A model generated the notes under the pieces. That model saw only the letters and a program-made list of their open reading frames with translations. It was not told the origin of the DNA and did no database searches. A stretch of DNA of 64,000 bases. Source: Lachnospiraceae bacterium (GTDB lineage Bacteria; Bacillota; Clostridia; Lachnospirales; Lachnospiraceae). Made by a program: the position numbers and the translations under genes. This document shows positions 8,184 through 16,872 of this stretch, piece after piece. Positions within the stretch are counted from its first letter, which is position 1. The number at the start of each line of letters is the position of its first letter. The stretch covers positions 5,389 through 69,388 of the forward strand of contig CAAGSD010000053.1 in NCBI GenBank assembly GCA_900772845.1, in the 5' to 3' direction.

Positions 8184-8852
8184 TCAGGCTTTATACAGGT
8201 CGATCACAAGCTTTACTTCACCGACACCCAGACCCAGTTCCTTGGCAATTGCCACTGTTGACTTGCCCTGTCTGTGCATTTCCAGAATCTTCTCGTTATT
8301 GTTCTGACCTTCTTCTGCAGTCTCTCCCATGAATCCGATCTCCGGAGATCCGGCCGATTCCATGGGTTCTGTAGTTTCCTGTACCTCCACCGGTTTTTCT
8401 TCTGATGTTTTCTCCATCTGCTGTTCCCGGGGTTCTTCCGTTTTGATCTTTGCCTGATTCTCTGCCGCTTTCACTGCCTGATCCATTTTAGAAACGGTAT
8501 CCTTAATGTTGGCATGCTTGTTGTTCAGCATGTCGTATAGGAACATTGCTTCCTCATGATTTTTGTGGATCTCCTGCAATACAGTGTCGGAGTATTCATT
8601 CACTGCCATGATCTTTTCATTGGTCAGACGCTCCAGAGAACGTTCCGCCTTCTCCAACGCATCCTCCGAGGTCTCATCCATTTTATCCTGCATCTGGCTG
8701 CGGACTGTCTGCATTTCCTCTTCCACAAGACCTTTGATTTCTTCTTTCGCTGCTTCTTTATTGATTCCGCTTTCTTTTCCGGAAGGTAATAAAAAGCTTC
8801 CTACAAATATTACGATTCCTGCGATCAGCAGAACCACTTCTAACATACCCAT
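8184..8852 (-). CDS. DUF6115-type membrane protein, SwrB (YlxL)-like candidate
   Basis: 222 residues. An N-terminal membrane helix (about 3-23) leads to a long charged, Glu/Lys-rich, probably coiled-coil region (about 30-130), a variable linker, and a C-terminal helix-turn-helix-like segment. That segment includes ILEMHRQGKSTVAIAKELGL and GEVKLVIDLY (about 185-221). In B. subtilis, SwrB has the same layout (one membrane helix, coiled coil, small C-terminal domain). It is encoded between sigD and rpsB, the same place as here, and promotes flagellar export-apparatus activation. The assignment is by position and architecture, not by alignment. Confidence 0.65.
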   Translation of the reverse strand: MGMLEVVLLIAGIVIFVGSFLLPSGKESGINKEAAKEEIKGLVEEEMQTVRSQMQDKMDETSEDALEKAERSLERLTNEKIMAVNEYSDTVLQEIHKNHEEAMFLYDMLNNKHANIKDTVSKMDQAVKAAENQAKIKTEEPREQQMEKTSEEKPVEVQETTEPMESAGSPEIGFMGETAEEGQNNNEKILEMHRQGKSTVAIAKELGLGVGEVKLVIDLYKA

Positions 8853-8872
8853 ACTACTTTTCCTTTGTATTC

Positions 8873-9187
8873 TCAGATCTTAATATCAAATCCCTGATGC
8901 TGGTTCGTCACCACCACACGATCTTTTTCGGGATTTTCTTTTTTCCGGTGTTTTCCACCGTTACCGGCATACTCATTCTTTCCTTTTTCCTTGGCATCAT
9001 ACTGCCCTGTATACCAGTCTGCGTTATCGCTGCTGTGCACTTCTCTGGTACGCTGCTGCGTCTGCTTCTGTGCATGTTCTCCCAACGTCATCTGCTGAAA
9101 TGCACCCTTATTATCTTCGTTCTGCTTCATTGTAGTGTAATCCTGCGTCCGTGGGATCGACGCAACTTCCAAAGATCCAAACGACAT
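8873..9187 (-). CDS. Uncharacterised 104-residue hydrophilic protein
   Basis: No family is recognised. The protein is strongly hydrophilic, rich in Gln, Lys, Asn and Asp, with no membrane segment or signal peptide. Parts such as MTLGEHAQKQTQQR and GKHRKKENPEKDR look disordered. It begins MSFGSLEVASIPRTQDY and ends DRVVVTNQHQGFDIKI, so both ends look less random than the middle. It lies 20 bases upstream of the SwrB-like gene and 51 bases after fapA in the same direction. Co-expression with late flagellar/chemotaxis genes is therefore expected. A cytosolic accessory or regulatory role is possible but unsupported. Confidence 0.6.
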   Translation of the reverse strand: MSFGSLEVASIPRTQDYTTMKQNEDNKGAFQQMTLGEHAQKQTQQRTREVHSSDNADWYTGQYDAKEKGKNEYAGNGGKHRKKENPEKDRVVVTNQHQGFDIKI

Positions 9188-9238
9188 AACTATTCCTCTT
9201 TTCCGTCATTCCCTGTCCCTGCATTGTTCTCCTGCAGA

Positions 9239-10828
9239 TTACAGTGGTGTGGACTTCACATCTCCGTCAATGCGCTCGAACCGGCAATAATGATAGGTAC
9301 TCTTTACCTGCATGGAAGAATCTCCGATGATGATCGTAGTACCCGGATACACCTCTCCACGTACCTGTACCATGGCCCGCTCCTGCGGATTGAACTCCAG
9401 CTGTAGTTCCTGCATGCGCCTGTTCTTTTCCTCCAGACACTTCTTATGTGTCTCCATAGCCGCTGCTGTATTTCTGATATAATTAATCTGATCGGGAGTA
9501 AAACGCACTCCTTTGCTCTTTTTTTCTGCGAAATTAGCAAGGATCGGCTGCAGACTGCGGAGATTCTTTACAATCTCAGAGACTTCTTTCTGTAGTTTCA
9601 TGTATTCCGCCTTTTTCTCCGGATCCACACCGACTTCTACTACAGTAGGTGCTCCCAGAGTCGCTCCCAGGGTCTTAACCTCGATCTTCTGTCCGGCACG
9701 TACATGCCCGCCGGTGATAAATCCTCTCTTACCGGTTACCTGGATCTCTGTCGCTGCTGTCACATTGCTGTGCAGGATCGACTCCGTGCTGACATAACCT
9801 CCGGCACTGGCTGTGGCATTCTCCAGGAATTTTGCAACAATATTGCCACCAGCTTTCAATATTCCCTTTGCCATACCGTTCATGCCGCGGGCAATGATGA
9901 TATTGCCACCAGCCTCAATGTAGGCGCCTTCCACAACACCACTTATGATCACGTTACCACCTGCCCGGATGACAAAGTTGGAGGAAACATTGCCGTTTAC
10001 CTGCACACTGCCCTCAAAATCAATATTTCCGGTGGACAGATCTACATTTTCCACTTCGTAGACATCCGATACAAACACCTTTCCCTCTACCAGGGAAACA
10101 TGTCCGTCTACCAGGGAAGTGAGTTTTCTCCGGTCTTCAGAGATCTCTATATTATGACCAAACTCCAGATGAACTTTTTTCACCTGTCTGGGCCGGATCT
10201 TGGCACCCTGTACAGTAGTTCCGTACTCTCCCTCGTCCTCCGGAATGACCTCTGCCAACAGCTGTCCCTTTTTACAGGGGTTGATCATGTTCAGATGAAA
10301 ATAATCCACCGTTCCGTCATCTTTTAACGTCGGCTGTGCATGGACATCTGTATTGAAATAATACTTGATACAGGCATCTGTTCCATGTCTGGGTTCCCTT
10401 CCCAGTGCTACCACCAGATCAGTACAATAGATTCCATCAGACATAAAGTGATCCTGCAGAACACTCATCTGGATACCATAGACAATATTCCGGAATCTGA
10501 GATCCTTGATCACGCTGTCCATGGTCGCACGTTTTCCGGTCTGAGACGCCGGATAGAAACGCACAAGTGCCTGCATATTGTCCTCACTGACTGTAATCTG
10601 ACAGGATTCCTCGATCTGTGGGCACTCCTTTCTCTCCAGAAAGCAGACATTATCCTCTTCTGCAAGAATCGCCTTCTTAAGGGACGCAGGATCATAAGGT
10701 ACGGATTGTCTGTCCAGATAATCCATTACCTCCTGCAGTCTTACATCCTCTCCACCATCTCTGGGCTGGAAGATCTGTAACCCATAACCTCCCGGTGTTC
10801 TCACCACCTGAAAATAGCCATTCTGCAT
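9239..10828 (-). CDS. FapA (DUF342) family protein
   Basis: About 529 residues from the ATG at 10828, chosen over an upstream ATG at 10852 because AGAGGAAAAGG lies just before it. The centre (about 230-400) is a repetitive beta-helix with repeated GGNIII/GGNV patterns typical of the FapA beta-helical domain. It is followed by a helical, probably coiled-coil region (about 400-480) and a short beta-rich C-terminus. FapA-family proteins are linked to flagellar number, cell-surface polymer or envelope organisation in several bacteria, though their mechanism is uncertain. It lies 52 bases downstream of fliA in the flagellar operon. Confidence 0.85.
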   Translation of the reverse strand: MQNGYFQVVRTPGGYGLQIFQPRDGGEDVRLQEVMDYLDRQSVPYDPASLKKAILAEEDNVCFLERKECPQIEESCQITVSEDNMQALVRFYPASQTGKRATMDSVIKDLRFRNIVYGIQMSVLQDHFMSDGIYCTDLVVALGREPRHGTDACIKYYFNTDVHAQPTLKDDGTVDYFHLNMINPCKKGQLLAEVIPEDEGEYGTTVQGAKIRPRQVKKVHLEFGHNIEISEDRRKLTSLVDGHVSLVEGKVFVSDVYEVENVDLSTGNIDFEGSVQVNGNVSSNFVIRAGGNVIISGVVEGAYIEAGGNIIIARGMNGMAKGILKAGGNIVAKFLENATASAGGYVSTESILHSNVTAATEIQVTGKRGFITGGHVRAGQKIEVKTLGATLGAPTVVEVGVDPEKKAEYMKLQKEVSEIVKNLRSLQPILANFAEKKSKGVRFTPDQINYIRNTAAAMETHKKCLEEKNRRMQELQLEFNPQERAMVQVRGEVYPGTTIIIGDSSMQVKSTYHYCRFERIDGDVKSTPL

Positions 10829-10880
10829 ACACCTTTTCCTCTGCCTTCCCATCCCGCATTCCGCTGCGGGTCAACATGGT

Positions 10881-11645
10881 CTACAAAAGTCCCATGTAGT
10901 TTCCCATTTTTATCTTCATTTTCTGTAAAGCACGGGTATGTAGCTGGGATACCCTGGATTCCGACACCTCAAGAATGTTACTGATCTCCTTCAAGGTCAG
11001 ATCCTCATAATAATATAGCGTAACTACTTTCTTTTCCTTTTCCGTCAGAAGTTCCAGTGCTTCTCCCAGAACCTTGGCCAGTTCTTCTTTTTCCACACTT
11101 TCTTCCGGACTGTCAAACTGCGCTGTGGTATGTCTGCTATAATCCTGTGAGACATCACTTCCCTGATCCATATACTCATTCAGGGATACCAGACCTGTGA
11201 TCTTCATCTGGGACTGCCAGTCCAGATATTCCTCTGAAGAGATTCCCAGCCCCGCCGCAATGTCTTCATCCGTTGCACTGCGTCCTGTGGTCTGTTCCAC
11301 TTCTTTGATGACCGCATCGATCTTCTTCTGACGCTGTCTTATGGTCCGGGGAATCCAGTCCATTTTACGGATCTGATCCAGAATTGCTCCCCGGATCCGC
11401 AGGCTGGCATATGTCTCAAACTTCACCTCTTTCAGGCAATCAAACTTATCAATGGCGTCGATCAGCCCAAAGATTCCGTAACTGACCAGGTCCTCATAAT
11501 CCACATTATAGCCCAGATACATACTCAGTCGGCCCGCTACTACCTTAACAAGCGGAGCATACTCCAGTATCAACTGTTCTCTGGTCTCCGGTCGCTTATT
11601 AGCAGCATATTCTTCTAATAACCTTTTCTTACCGGCTTCATCCAT
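10881..11645 (-). CDS. fliA: RNA polymerase sigma-28 factor for motility (FliA/SigD/WhiG)
   Basis: 254 residues. Region 2 contains LVSYGIFGLIDAIDKFD and YASLRIRGAILDQIRKMDW. Region 3 spans about 110-165. Region 4 has LTEKEKKVVTLYYYEDLTLKEI and a helix-turn-helix EVSESRVSQLHTRALQKM. This sigma factor directs transcription of late flagellar genes (flagellin, motility and chemoreceptor genes), which are not in the window. Placement after cheD and before rpsB matches B. subtilis sigD. The upstream small gene overlaps its start by 8 bases, suggesting translational coupling. FlgM, its anti-sigma factor, is not encoded nearby. Confidence 0.97.
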   Translation of the reverse strand: MDEAGKKRLLEEYAANKRPETREQLILEYAPLVKVVAGRLSMYLGYNVDYEDLVSYGIFGLIDAIDKFDCLKEVKFETYASLRIRGAILDQIRKMDWIPRTIRQRQKKIDAVIKEVEQTTGRSATDEDIAAGLGISSEEYLDWQSQMKITGLVSLNEYMDQGSDVSQDYSRHTTAQFDSPEESVEKEELAKVLGEALELLTEKEKKVVTLYYYEDLTLKEISNILEVSESRVSQLHTRALQKMKIKMGNYMGLL

Positions 11646-11937
11646 TCGAATCGCTTACACCCTTCTGCGCTGTATCCTCTTCTTCGGTTCCAGCTGCTTC
11701 TTCCTCTTGTAAAGCCTTCTCTTTTTCTTCCTGCTCCTGTTTTTCCTTTTCCTCGTTCTGTCTGTCGAAACGGTCCAACAGCATGCGGAGCACGCTTCCC
11801 AGACAATAAAACAGCAGCATAACAGTAAAAAGTGCCACAAGACCTGCCAGTAACGAATAACTTCTTACCAGCGTTACGATACAGGTACATGCACCTGCGA
11901 TCAGCATCAAAAGCAATGGCATATTCTTTCTGTTCAT
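11638..11937 (-). CDS. Small two-helix membrane protein of the flagellar operon
   Basis: 99 residues. Two membrane helices (about 7-24 and 28-50) are followed by a highly charged Glu/Lys/Gln tail (about 58-85) and an acidic C-terminus. I do not recognise a named family. It lies between cheD (25 bases upstream) and fliA (8-base overlap), so its translation probably helps start fliA translation. The ribosome binding site is weak. The overlapping longer frame in this region gives an unlikely Cys/Arg-rich protein and was set aside. A role in localising or modulating motility components is possible but not shown. Confidence 0.75.
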   Translation of the reverse strand: MNRKNMPLLLMLIAGACTCIVTLVRSYSLLAGLVALFTVMLLFYCLGSVLRMLLDRFDRQNEEKEKQEQEEKEKALQEEEAAGTEEEDTAQKGVSDSNG

Positions 11938-11962
11938 AATTTACCCATCCGGTCATCCATCC

Positions 11963-12451
11963 TTAAATGATGGATTCACTCTTTCCTACTGCACGAATAT
12001 GGAACTCCCCGGTCTCTGGATAAAAAGTAACGGTTCTTCCATAATTTTTGCCTGTATCCTGCGCCAGAATCGGAATACTGATCTCTTTCAGTTTCTTCTT
12101 CACAGCTTCCACATTGCGGTCCCCCACCTGCATCATGTCATTTTTTCCCTGAAATGTGAACATGGTGGCACCACCGGCAATCTTGGCAACCATTCTTGCC
12201 TTTTTTGCTCCCAGCTTTTCCATCTGGCGCACCAGTTCATCAATCCCGGTATCTGCAAATTTTGCAATGTTCTGGCTGCTGTTACGGATCGTAGTACTGT
12301 CCGGCAGCATAATATGTGCCAGACCACCTATTTTGGTTACCGGATCGCGGATCGCTATTCCCACACAGGAGCCCAGTCCCAGAGTTGTCACTCCGTCAGG
12401 GCTTACGCAGGTCTTCAGATCCGCCATCCCTACTTTAATAATCTCGCTCAT
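11963..12451 (-). CDS. cheD: Chemoreceptor glutamine deamidase CheD
   Basis: 162 residues. The catalytic Cys lies in LGLGSCVGIAI (about residue 29) and the partner His in GGLAHIMLPDS (about 46). CheD deamidates Gln residues on chemoreceptors and in Bacillota also binds CheC and stimulates its phosphatase activity. The adjoining cheC gene fits that partnership. The C-terminus contains GATMFTF and DTGKNYGRTVTFYPETG, typical of the family. It starts after a GGGGAG ribosome binding site and is spaced 29 bases from cheC. Confidence 0.96.
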   Translation of the reverse strand: MSEIIKVGMADLKTCVSPDGVTTLGLGSCVGIAIRDPVTKIGGLAHIMLPDSTTIRNSSQNIAKFADTGIDELVRQMEKLGAKKARMVAKIAGGATMFTFQGKNDMMQVGDRNVEAVKKKLKEISIPILAQDTGKNYGRTVTFYPETGEFHIRAVGKSESII

Positions 12452-12480
12452 TCTGCTCCCCTTCTTCTGTTCTCCTGAAT

Positions 12481-13101
12481 CTATTCTACAGGTATTCCCA
12501 AAGATTTCAGAATCTTCGGGTAAGATTCAATATCGGGAACCAGAATAAAATATCCGTCGATCTCAACTTCATCATAGAACTGAGACTGTATCAGTAAAAT
12601 CTTATCTCCCAGTGTTCCGAATTCAATGGCGGGAACGCTGAGGATAGCGCCTGCCATATCCAGTGTCAGAGACGGCGGGGTAGGAATAATGGTCAGATTT
12701 GTCAGCATGGACAGGGAATTCAGATATGCTCCCGTGATAATATTACCAATCTCCTGCATGGCAGAAAATTCAATCTCGGAAAAGCCCTCCTGCTGTATCA
12801 TGTCTCCCATGATCTTGTGGAGAAGATGCTTGGCACTGCCCTGTTCTACCAGGAACATCATGCTGCCGGTGATATCACCTTCCACTCCCAGGAATACACC
12901 GACCATTACCTGCTCTTCTCCGCCCATCAATGCTCCTACTTCGTTAAAATCCAAAAGCTTTACCTGAGGTACCTTCATATCTACCTTACAGTTCAGCATC
13001 TGGGAGAGTGCTGTCATAGCGTTACCCGCTCCAATGTTGCCGATCTCTTTTAAAACATCCAGATATGTTTCCGAAACTTTCTCTAAACTCAGATCTCCCA
13101 T
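12481..13101 (-). CDS. cheC: CheY-P phosphatase CheC
   Basis: 206 residues with two copies of the CheC/FliY active-site helix: LKEIGNIGAGNAMTALSQML (about 15-34) and MQEIGNIITGAYLNSLS (about 114-130). Each holds the Glu and Asn that remove the phosphate from CheY-P. CheC acts with CheD in receptor adaptation. Its length is normal for the family. It lies 13 bases after cheW and 29 before cheD, the same order as B. subtilis cheA-cheW-cheC-cheD-sigD. Confidence 0.97.
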   Translation of the reverse strand: MGDLSLEKVSETYLDVLKEIGNIGAGNAMTALSQMLNCKVDMKVPQVKLLDFNEVGALMGGEEQVMVGVFLGVEGDITGSMMFLVEQGSAKHLLHKIMGDMIQQEGFSEIEFSAMQEIGNIITGAYLNSLSMLTNLTIIPTPPSLTLDMAGAILSVPAIEFGTLGDKILLIQSQFYDEVEIDGYFILVPDIESYPKILKSLGIPVE

Positions 13102-13114
13102 GGATCAATCTCCT

Positions 13115-13615
13115 TTATGCATTTTCCTCCAATGTAATGGAATTCAGATCCAGCAGAGAGATCAGCTCTCCATTGTGCTTGCCTACACCGGTAATAAAGC
13201 TCTTTTTGCTCTCAGCGGTGTTCTGTGACAATTTCTCGATCGCACTGCTTCCCAGCGTCACTACTTCCTTTACTTCATCTACAATGATGCCTACGCTGCC
13301 CTGCTGTTCCTGCTTCAGAATGATGATCCTGGTGGCACGGGTCAGTTCATCGGCCTCCAGTCCCATCTTTATGCGGAGACTCATGACCGGCAGGACCTCA
13401 CCACGCAGATTGATCACACCTTTTAAATATGCGGGTACCTTTGGCACTCTGGTGATGTGCTGCATTCTTACAATGTTATCAATGTACCGGATATCAATAC
13501 CATACTGTTCTTCTCCGAGGCGGATCACAATATACTGGAAAAAATCCTCCTCAACTTTACGCTCGTCTCCGGCCTTTAAAGTTTCTTTCATGCTAAGTTC
13601 TTCCATAACTGTCAT
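13115..13615 (-). CDS. cheW: Chemotaxis coupling protein CheW
   Basis: 166 residues. CheW bridges chemoreceptors and the kinase CheA. The CheW-like domain runs from about residue 27 (FQYIVIRLGEEQYGID) to 160 and contains VPAYLKGVINLRGEVLPV, the region that touches the receptor. Its N-terminal extension of about 25 charged residues is slightly longer than usual. The first ATG overlaps a strong AAGGAGG signal closely; an ATG three codons later is an alternative start. It is 8 bases downstream of cheA. Confidence 0.96.
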   Translation of the reverse strand: MTVMEELSMKETLKAGDERKVEEDFFQYIVIRLGEEQYGIDIRYIDNIVRMQHITRVPKVPAYLKGVINLRGEVLPVMSLRIKMGLEADELTRATRIIILKQEQQGSVGIIVDEVKEVVTLGSSAIEKLSQNTAESKKSFITGVGKHNGELISLLDLNSITLEENA

Positions 13616-13623
13616 CTCCCTCC

Positions 13624-15735
13624 TTACAGTAATGCGTTTGCATCCAGGATCAGTGCCACTTCACCGTCACCGAGGATCGTTGCGCCACTGATGAATTTGC
13701 ACTGCTTGATGTATTTTCCAAGAGACTTGATAACGATCTCCTGCTGTCCAATCAGCTCATCGATAACCAGACCTGCCATCTTATCGCCCTTCTTGACAAT
13801 AACAACGATCAGGTTATCCTCAGGAGCTCTGGTACTCTCTACATCCAGCACTTTGGTCAGACGGATCAGAGGGATCACGGTTCCTCTCAAATTGATCACT
13901 TCTTTGTTCTCTACCAGCTTGATATCGTTGGGAGAGATATCTTCGATCGTCTGGATGGATCCCAGAGAAATCGCATATTTTTCTCCGCCTACAACTACCA
14001 TCAGAGCCTGAATGATCGCAAGGGTCAGCGGCAGACGGATGGTCCAGGTACTTCCCTCTCCCCACTTGGATTTTACCTCTACTTCACCGCTTAAGGATTC
14101 GATCTTGGACTTGACAACATCCAGGCCAACGCCTCTGCCGGATACATCAGTTACCTTGTCAGAGGTAGAGAATCCGGGCTGGAACAGCAGGTTGATAATA
14201 TCCTTCTCCGGCATATTGGCAGCCTGCTCTGTAGTTACCAGATTACGCTCAATTGCTTTATTCTTAACGGCTTCTACATCAATACCGTTACCATCATCTC
14301 TTACTTCGATGACTACATTGTTACCATCCTGATAAGCATCCAGGAAAATAGATCCCTGTTCGGGCTTACCACGCTGTGCACGTACCTCTGCGGACTCCAG
14401 GCCATGGTCTGCGGAATTACGAAGCAGATGCATCAGAGGATCTCCGATCTCGTCTACCACAGTACGGTCCAGTTCGGTCTCCTCACCGGTCATGTACAGT
14501 TCCATCTTCTTGTCCAGCTTTTTGGACAGATCACGGATCATTCTGGGGAACTTCACAACAACGCTCTCAATAGGCACCATTCGTACCTTCATCACAGATT
14601 CATGAAGGTTGGTGGTTACATTTTCCAGATACTCGATCTGCTCATTGAATGCGGAATTGTTACCCTGATCATTGCTGGATGCAGCTACCAGAGAGTTCTT
14701 GGCAATGATCAGCTCACTTACCAGATTCATCAGGGAATCCAGTTTTTCAATATCCACACGCACGGTACGGTTTACCACCGGCTTGTTGGCAGGTTTCTTC
14801 TCCGGAGCCTTGGCTGCAGCTGCAGGCTTCTTCTCTTCCTTCTTGGGTTCTGCTGTCTTGACTTCTGCCACTGCTTCTTTCTTTTCTTCTGCTGCGGATT
14901 CGGAAGCTTCCTCTTCCTCATGGTAATTCCTGGTCTTTTCCAGTTCCAGTACCGCACCGGTCACTTGTGCAATTTCAGATACGCTTTCTGCGGCTTTGAT
15001 AATATCATCCAGCGAATAATCAGACAAAATGATCAGGGTGAAGTCACGATCGAACTTTTCATCCTCTACATCCTGTGCGCTGGGCACGGATACGATGATC
15101 TCACCTTTTTCCTCCACTGCCTTAAATACCAGAAATGCCCTTGCGGCCTTTAAAATACAGCTTTCCTGAACCACTACATTGATACCGTATACATTTTTGC
15201 CCTGTTTGATGGCTTCTTTGATGACACGCACCTGGCTGTCATCAAAAGCAATATCGTTCCATTTTTCAGTGCCGGCCGCACCGGACTCTGCTGCAGGTGC
15301 TGTTGCTGCGGCTGCAGGTGTCTCTTCCTTGGCTGCGGGTGCTTCTGACTTGCCACCGTTTAAAATGTCATTCAGGGCTTTGATCAGATTCTCATTATCG
15401 TTAGTACCCTCATCAGAAGTCTCCTGAATATTGTTCTTGTACTCCTCCAGAGCATCCAGACACTGGAACAGTACATCGATCATATCCGGCGTTACCTTAA
15501 TGTTACCGTTACGTACTTCCGAGAACACATTCTCCATGTCATGGGTCAGGTTCTGCATGCGCTTATAACCCATGGTTCCTGCCATTCCCTTCAGGGAATG
15601 TGCGGCACGGAATATCTCATTGATATTGTCCATGTTCTCAGGGTCTGACTCCAGTTCCAGAATCTGTGTGTTCAGATTCTGCAGATGTTCATTTGTTTCA
15701 TCCAGAAAAATTTCAAGATATTGGCTTACGTCCAT
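13624..15735 (-). CDS. cheA: Chemotaxis histidine kinase CheA
   Basis: 703 residues from the ATG at 15735, preferred because GGAGGAAGAG lies just upstream; a GTG eight codons earlier is less likely. Domains in order: Hpt with phospho-accepting His46 in AAHSLKGMAG; a P2 CheY/CheB-binding region (about 170-285); an Ala/Lys/Glu-rich linker; dimerisation helices (about 330-400); the ATPase domain with HLLRNSADHGLE, DDGNGI and GRGVGLDVV; and a C-terminal CheW-like regulatory domain (about 570-703). It phosphorylates CheY and CheB. The gene sits between cheB and cheW. Confidence 0.98.
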   Translation of the reverse strand: MDVSQYLEIFLDETNEHLQNLNTQILELESDPENMDNINEIFRAAHSLKGMAGTMGYKRMQNLTHDMENVFSEVRNGNIKVTPDMIDVLFQCLDALEEYKNNIQETSDEGTNDNENLIKALNDILNGGKSEAPAAKEETPAAAATAPAAESGAAGTEKWNDIAFDDSQVRVIKEAIKQGKNVYGINVVVQESCILKAARAFLVFKAVEEKGEIIVSVPSAQDVEDEKFDRDFTLIILSDYSLDDIIKAAESVSEIAQVTGAVLELEKTRNYHEEEEASESAAEEKKEAVAEVKTAEPKKEEKKPAAAAKAPEKKPANKPVVNRTVRVDIEKLDSLMNLVSELIIAKNSLVAASSNDQGNNSAFNEQIEYLENVTTNLHESVMKVRMVPIESVVVKFPRMIRDLSKKLDKKMELYMTGEETELDRTVVDEIGDPLMHLLRNSADHGLESAEVRAQRGKPEQGSIFLDAYQDGNNVVIEVRDDGNGIDVEAVKNKAIERNLVTTEQAANMPEKDIINLLFQPGFSTSDKVTDVSGRGVGLDVVKSKIESLSGEVEVKSKWGEGSTWTIRLPLTLAIIQALMVVVGGEKYAISLGSIQTIEDISPNDIKLVENKEVINLRGTVIPLIRLTKVLDVESTRAPEDNLIVVIVKKGDKMAGLVIDELIGQQEIVIKSLGKYIKQCKFISGATILGDGEVALILDANALL

Positions 15736-15789
15736 CTCTTCCTCCATTCTGCCGGTCACGGTATTGCCGGAAGCGGCATATATTACTTA

Positions 15790-16872
15790 CTACTTTACTA
15801 CTCCTACATGCAGTATGATCTCCTGGGCGATCTGATCTAACGGTACTACCTGATCTGCAAGCCCGGCTTCGATAATACTCTTAGGCATTCCAAATACTAC
15901 GCTGGTATCCTGATCCTGTGCGATGACATAGGACTTTTTGGAAGCTTTCAATTTACCGATTCCTTCCGTTCCGTCCGCCCCCATTCCCGTCATGACGGCA
16001 CATACTACCGAGTCAAAGCGGCTGTTTTGCAGGGATTCATACATATAATTGGCACAGGGTCTGACGCCTTCCCTGTAAGGTTCCTCCGACAGATGCAGCG
16101 TATGACGTCCGCCCGGAGACGTGACAACATTAAGGTGTCTGCCGCCCATGGCAATGTAGACCCATCCTTTTTTCAGTTCATCACCCTCTGCCGCTTCCTT
16201 TACGTGGAGCTGGCTTAAATTGTCCAGCCGCTCCGCCAGGGATGCTGTGAATCCTACCGGCATATGTTGTACCACCAGCACCGGGGCATCCAGATTGGCA
16301 GGCAATAAGGGGATCACTGACTGGAGAGATTTCGGACCTCCTGTGGAACTGGCAATGGCTACGATCTTGCTGCCCGACACACTGACAGGATGATGATTGA
16401 TGATCTTCATCATCTCCTTTACCGTGCCTTTTTCCTCGGTAAGCTTTACTTCCTCGGTAAATACCGGCAGTCTGCTGTTCGCTACCACATTCAGTGTCCG
16501 CAGGAATTCTCTGCGGAAATTCTCGCCACGACAGTCTACTGCGCTGTCCGGCTTATGTACAAAATCCAATGCTCCCAGTTCCAGAGCATCCAGTGTGGTT
16601 CTGGCGCCTTCCTTCGTATCGGTGCTGGCCATCATCACCCGGGCGGGGATCTTATATTTGCGCAGTTCCTTCAAGAGCTGCAGGCCATTCATACGCGGCA
16701 TATTCACATCCAGGACAACTGCATCGTAACTGTTTCGACTCAACAGATCAAAAGCTTCCAATCCGTCTTTTGCCCGATCCGCTACCTGGAACCTTATGTC
16801 AGTATCTATTATATCACACAGCACTCTTCTCATGAGTGCAGAGTCATCTACAACCAGTATTTTTTTTGGCAT
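15790..16872 (-). CDS. cheB: Chemoreceptor methylesterase/response regulator CheB
   Basis: 360 residues. The receiver domain (1-125) has D9, D10 and phospho-acceptor D55 (VVLDVNMP). The C-terminal methylesterase domain has the catalytic triad positions in IASSTGGPKSL (Ser), VVQHMPVGFTASLAERL (His) and MTGMGADGTEG (Asp). It removes methyl groups from receptors to reset sensitivity. The opposing methyltransferase CheR is not in this window and must lie elsewhere. Its ATG shares a base with the end of the preceding PilZ gene. Confidence 0.97.
   Translation of the reverse strand: MPKKILVVDDSALMRRVLCDIIDTDIRFQVADRAKDGLEAFDLLSRNSYDAVVLDVNMPRMNGLQLLKELRKYKIPARVMMASTDTKEGARTTLDALELGALDFVHKPDSAVDCRGENFRREFLRTLNVVANSRLPVFTEEVKLTEEKGTVKEMMKIINHHPVSVSGSKIVAIASSTGGPKSLQSVIPLLPANLDAPVLVVQHMPVGFTASLAERLDNLSQLHVKEAAEGDELKKGWVYIAMGGRHLNVVTSPGGRHTLHLSEEPYREGVRPCANYMYESLQNSRFDSVVCAVMTGMGADGTEGIGKLKASKKSYVIAQDQDTSVVFGMPKSIIEAGLADQVVPLDQIAQEIILHVGVVK

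Noticed and set aside
11615..11956. Alternative frame of 113 codons over the 99-residue membrane protein
   Set aside because: Arg/Gly/Cys-rich and without membrane pattern; the other frame has two clear helices and fits between cheD and fliA.
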